Shown: positions 16,047 through 16,100 of the stretch, piece by piece
How positions within the stretch are numbered: the stretch's first letter is position 1
How the letters are laid out: each line of letters starts with the position of its first letter
Assembly (NCBI RefSeq): GCF_004770765.1
Contig: NZ_RQFK01000039.1
Span: 1 to 16,100 of the forward strand
Length of the DNA stretch: 16,100 nucleotides
Source: Leptospira noumeaensis
GTDB taxonomy: Bacteria > Spirochaetota > Leptospiria > Leptospirales > Leptospiraceae
Direction of reading: 5' to 3'
Program-made: the position numbers and the translations under genes
The notes under the pieces: model-generated
Told to the model about the DNA's origin: nothing
The model's database searches: none
The model's input: only the letters and a program-made list of their open reading frames with translations

Positions 16047-16100
16047 CAGCTAGAATTACTTGCAGAATATAGAAGGCTCGCTACCCTCTTGCCAACTGGT
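15966..16100. repeat. Right arm of terminal inverted repeat
   Basis: This is the inverted copy of 1-135. It covers the last 26 codons and stop of the degenerate RND gene (to 16046) plus 54 bases of 3' flank that hold no gene and no clear terminator hairpin. The outermost bases read GCCAACTGGT, close to the near-palindrome GCCAGTTGGC at the left end. Confidence 0.95.

Noticed and set aside
1..16100. Insertion sequence or simple transposon explanation for the terminal repeats
   Set aside because: No transposase, integrase or recombinase gene is visible, no target-site duplication can be assessed at the window edge, and the arms are coding in part.
1..16100. Closed circular plasmid with the two window ends joined
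   Set aside because: Joining the ends would place the arms back to back as a near-perfect 270-base palindrome, which is usually unstable; it cannot be fully excluded from sequence alone.

Overview
The window looks like a plasmid-like or integrated accessory segment from a spirochaete, most likely a Leptospira relative. The reasons are low G+C, four predicted lipoproteins with loose spirochaete-type lipoboxes, a ParA coupled to a DUF3102-type protein, and frequent weak ribosome binding sites. The genus call is inferred from protein style; no marker gene is present.

Layout. Bases 1-135 and 15966-16100 form an ungapped inverted repeat (125 of 135 positions match) in exact register with both window ends. 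Each arm reads outward through the same C-terminal peptide, stop codon and 3' flank. The right arm is the end of the last gene; the left arm is the end of a fragment without a body. Inside the left arm, on the minus strand, lie a small lipoprotein gene (246-806), a DUF3102/ParB-like gene and parA (969-2203). A 333-base divergent intergenic region with a bipartite inverted repeat (2297-2358) then separates parA from an unrecognised plus-strand gene (2537-3301).

From 3392 to 16046 the plus strand carries one tightly packed eight-gene run: TolC-family outer-membrane channel, Ig-like-repeat lipoprotein, small lipoprotein, TPR lipoprotein, five-helix membrane protein, periplasmic adaptor, RND transporter, and a second, degenerate RND subunit. 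Gaps are 13 bases or less and three junctions are ATGA overlaps, so the genes are probably co-transcribed and translationally coupled.

How they probably work together: the channel, adaptor and two RND subunits form a tripartite envelope exporter. The second RND protein has lost the intramembrane acidic residues used for proton relay, so it is probably a structural partner in a hetero-oligomeric pump. The lipoproteins and the five-helix protein look like dedicated accessory parts. The par genes, the palindrome and the terminal repeats suggest that the pump is cargo on a mobile or independently partitioned element. No transposase, integrase, telomere resolvase, tRNA, rRNA or CRISPR array was seen.
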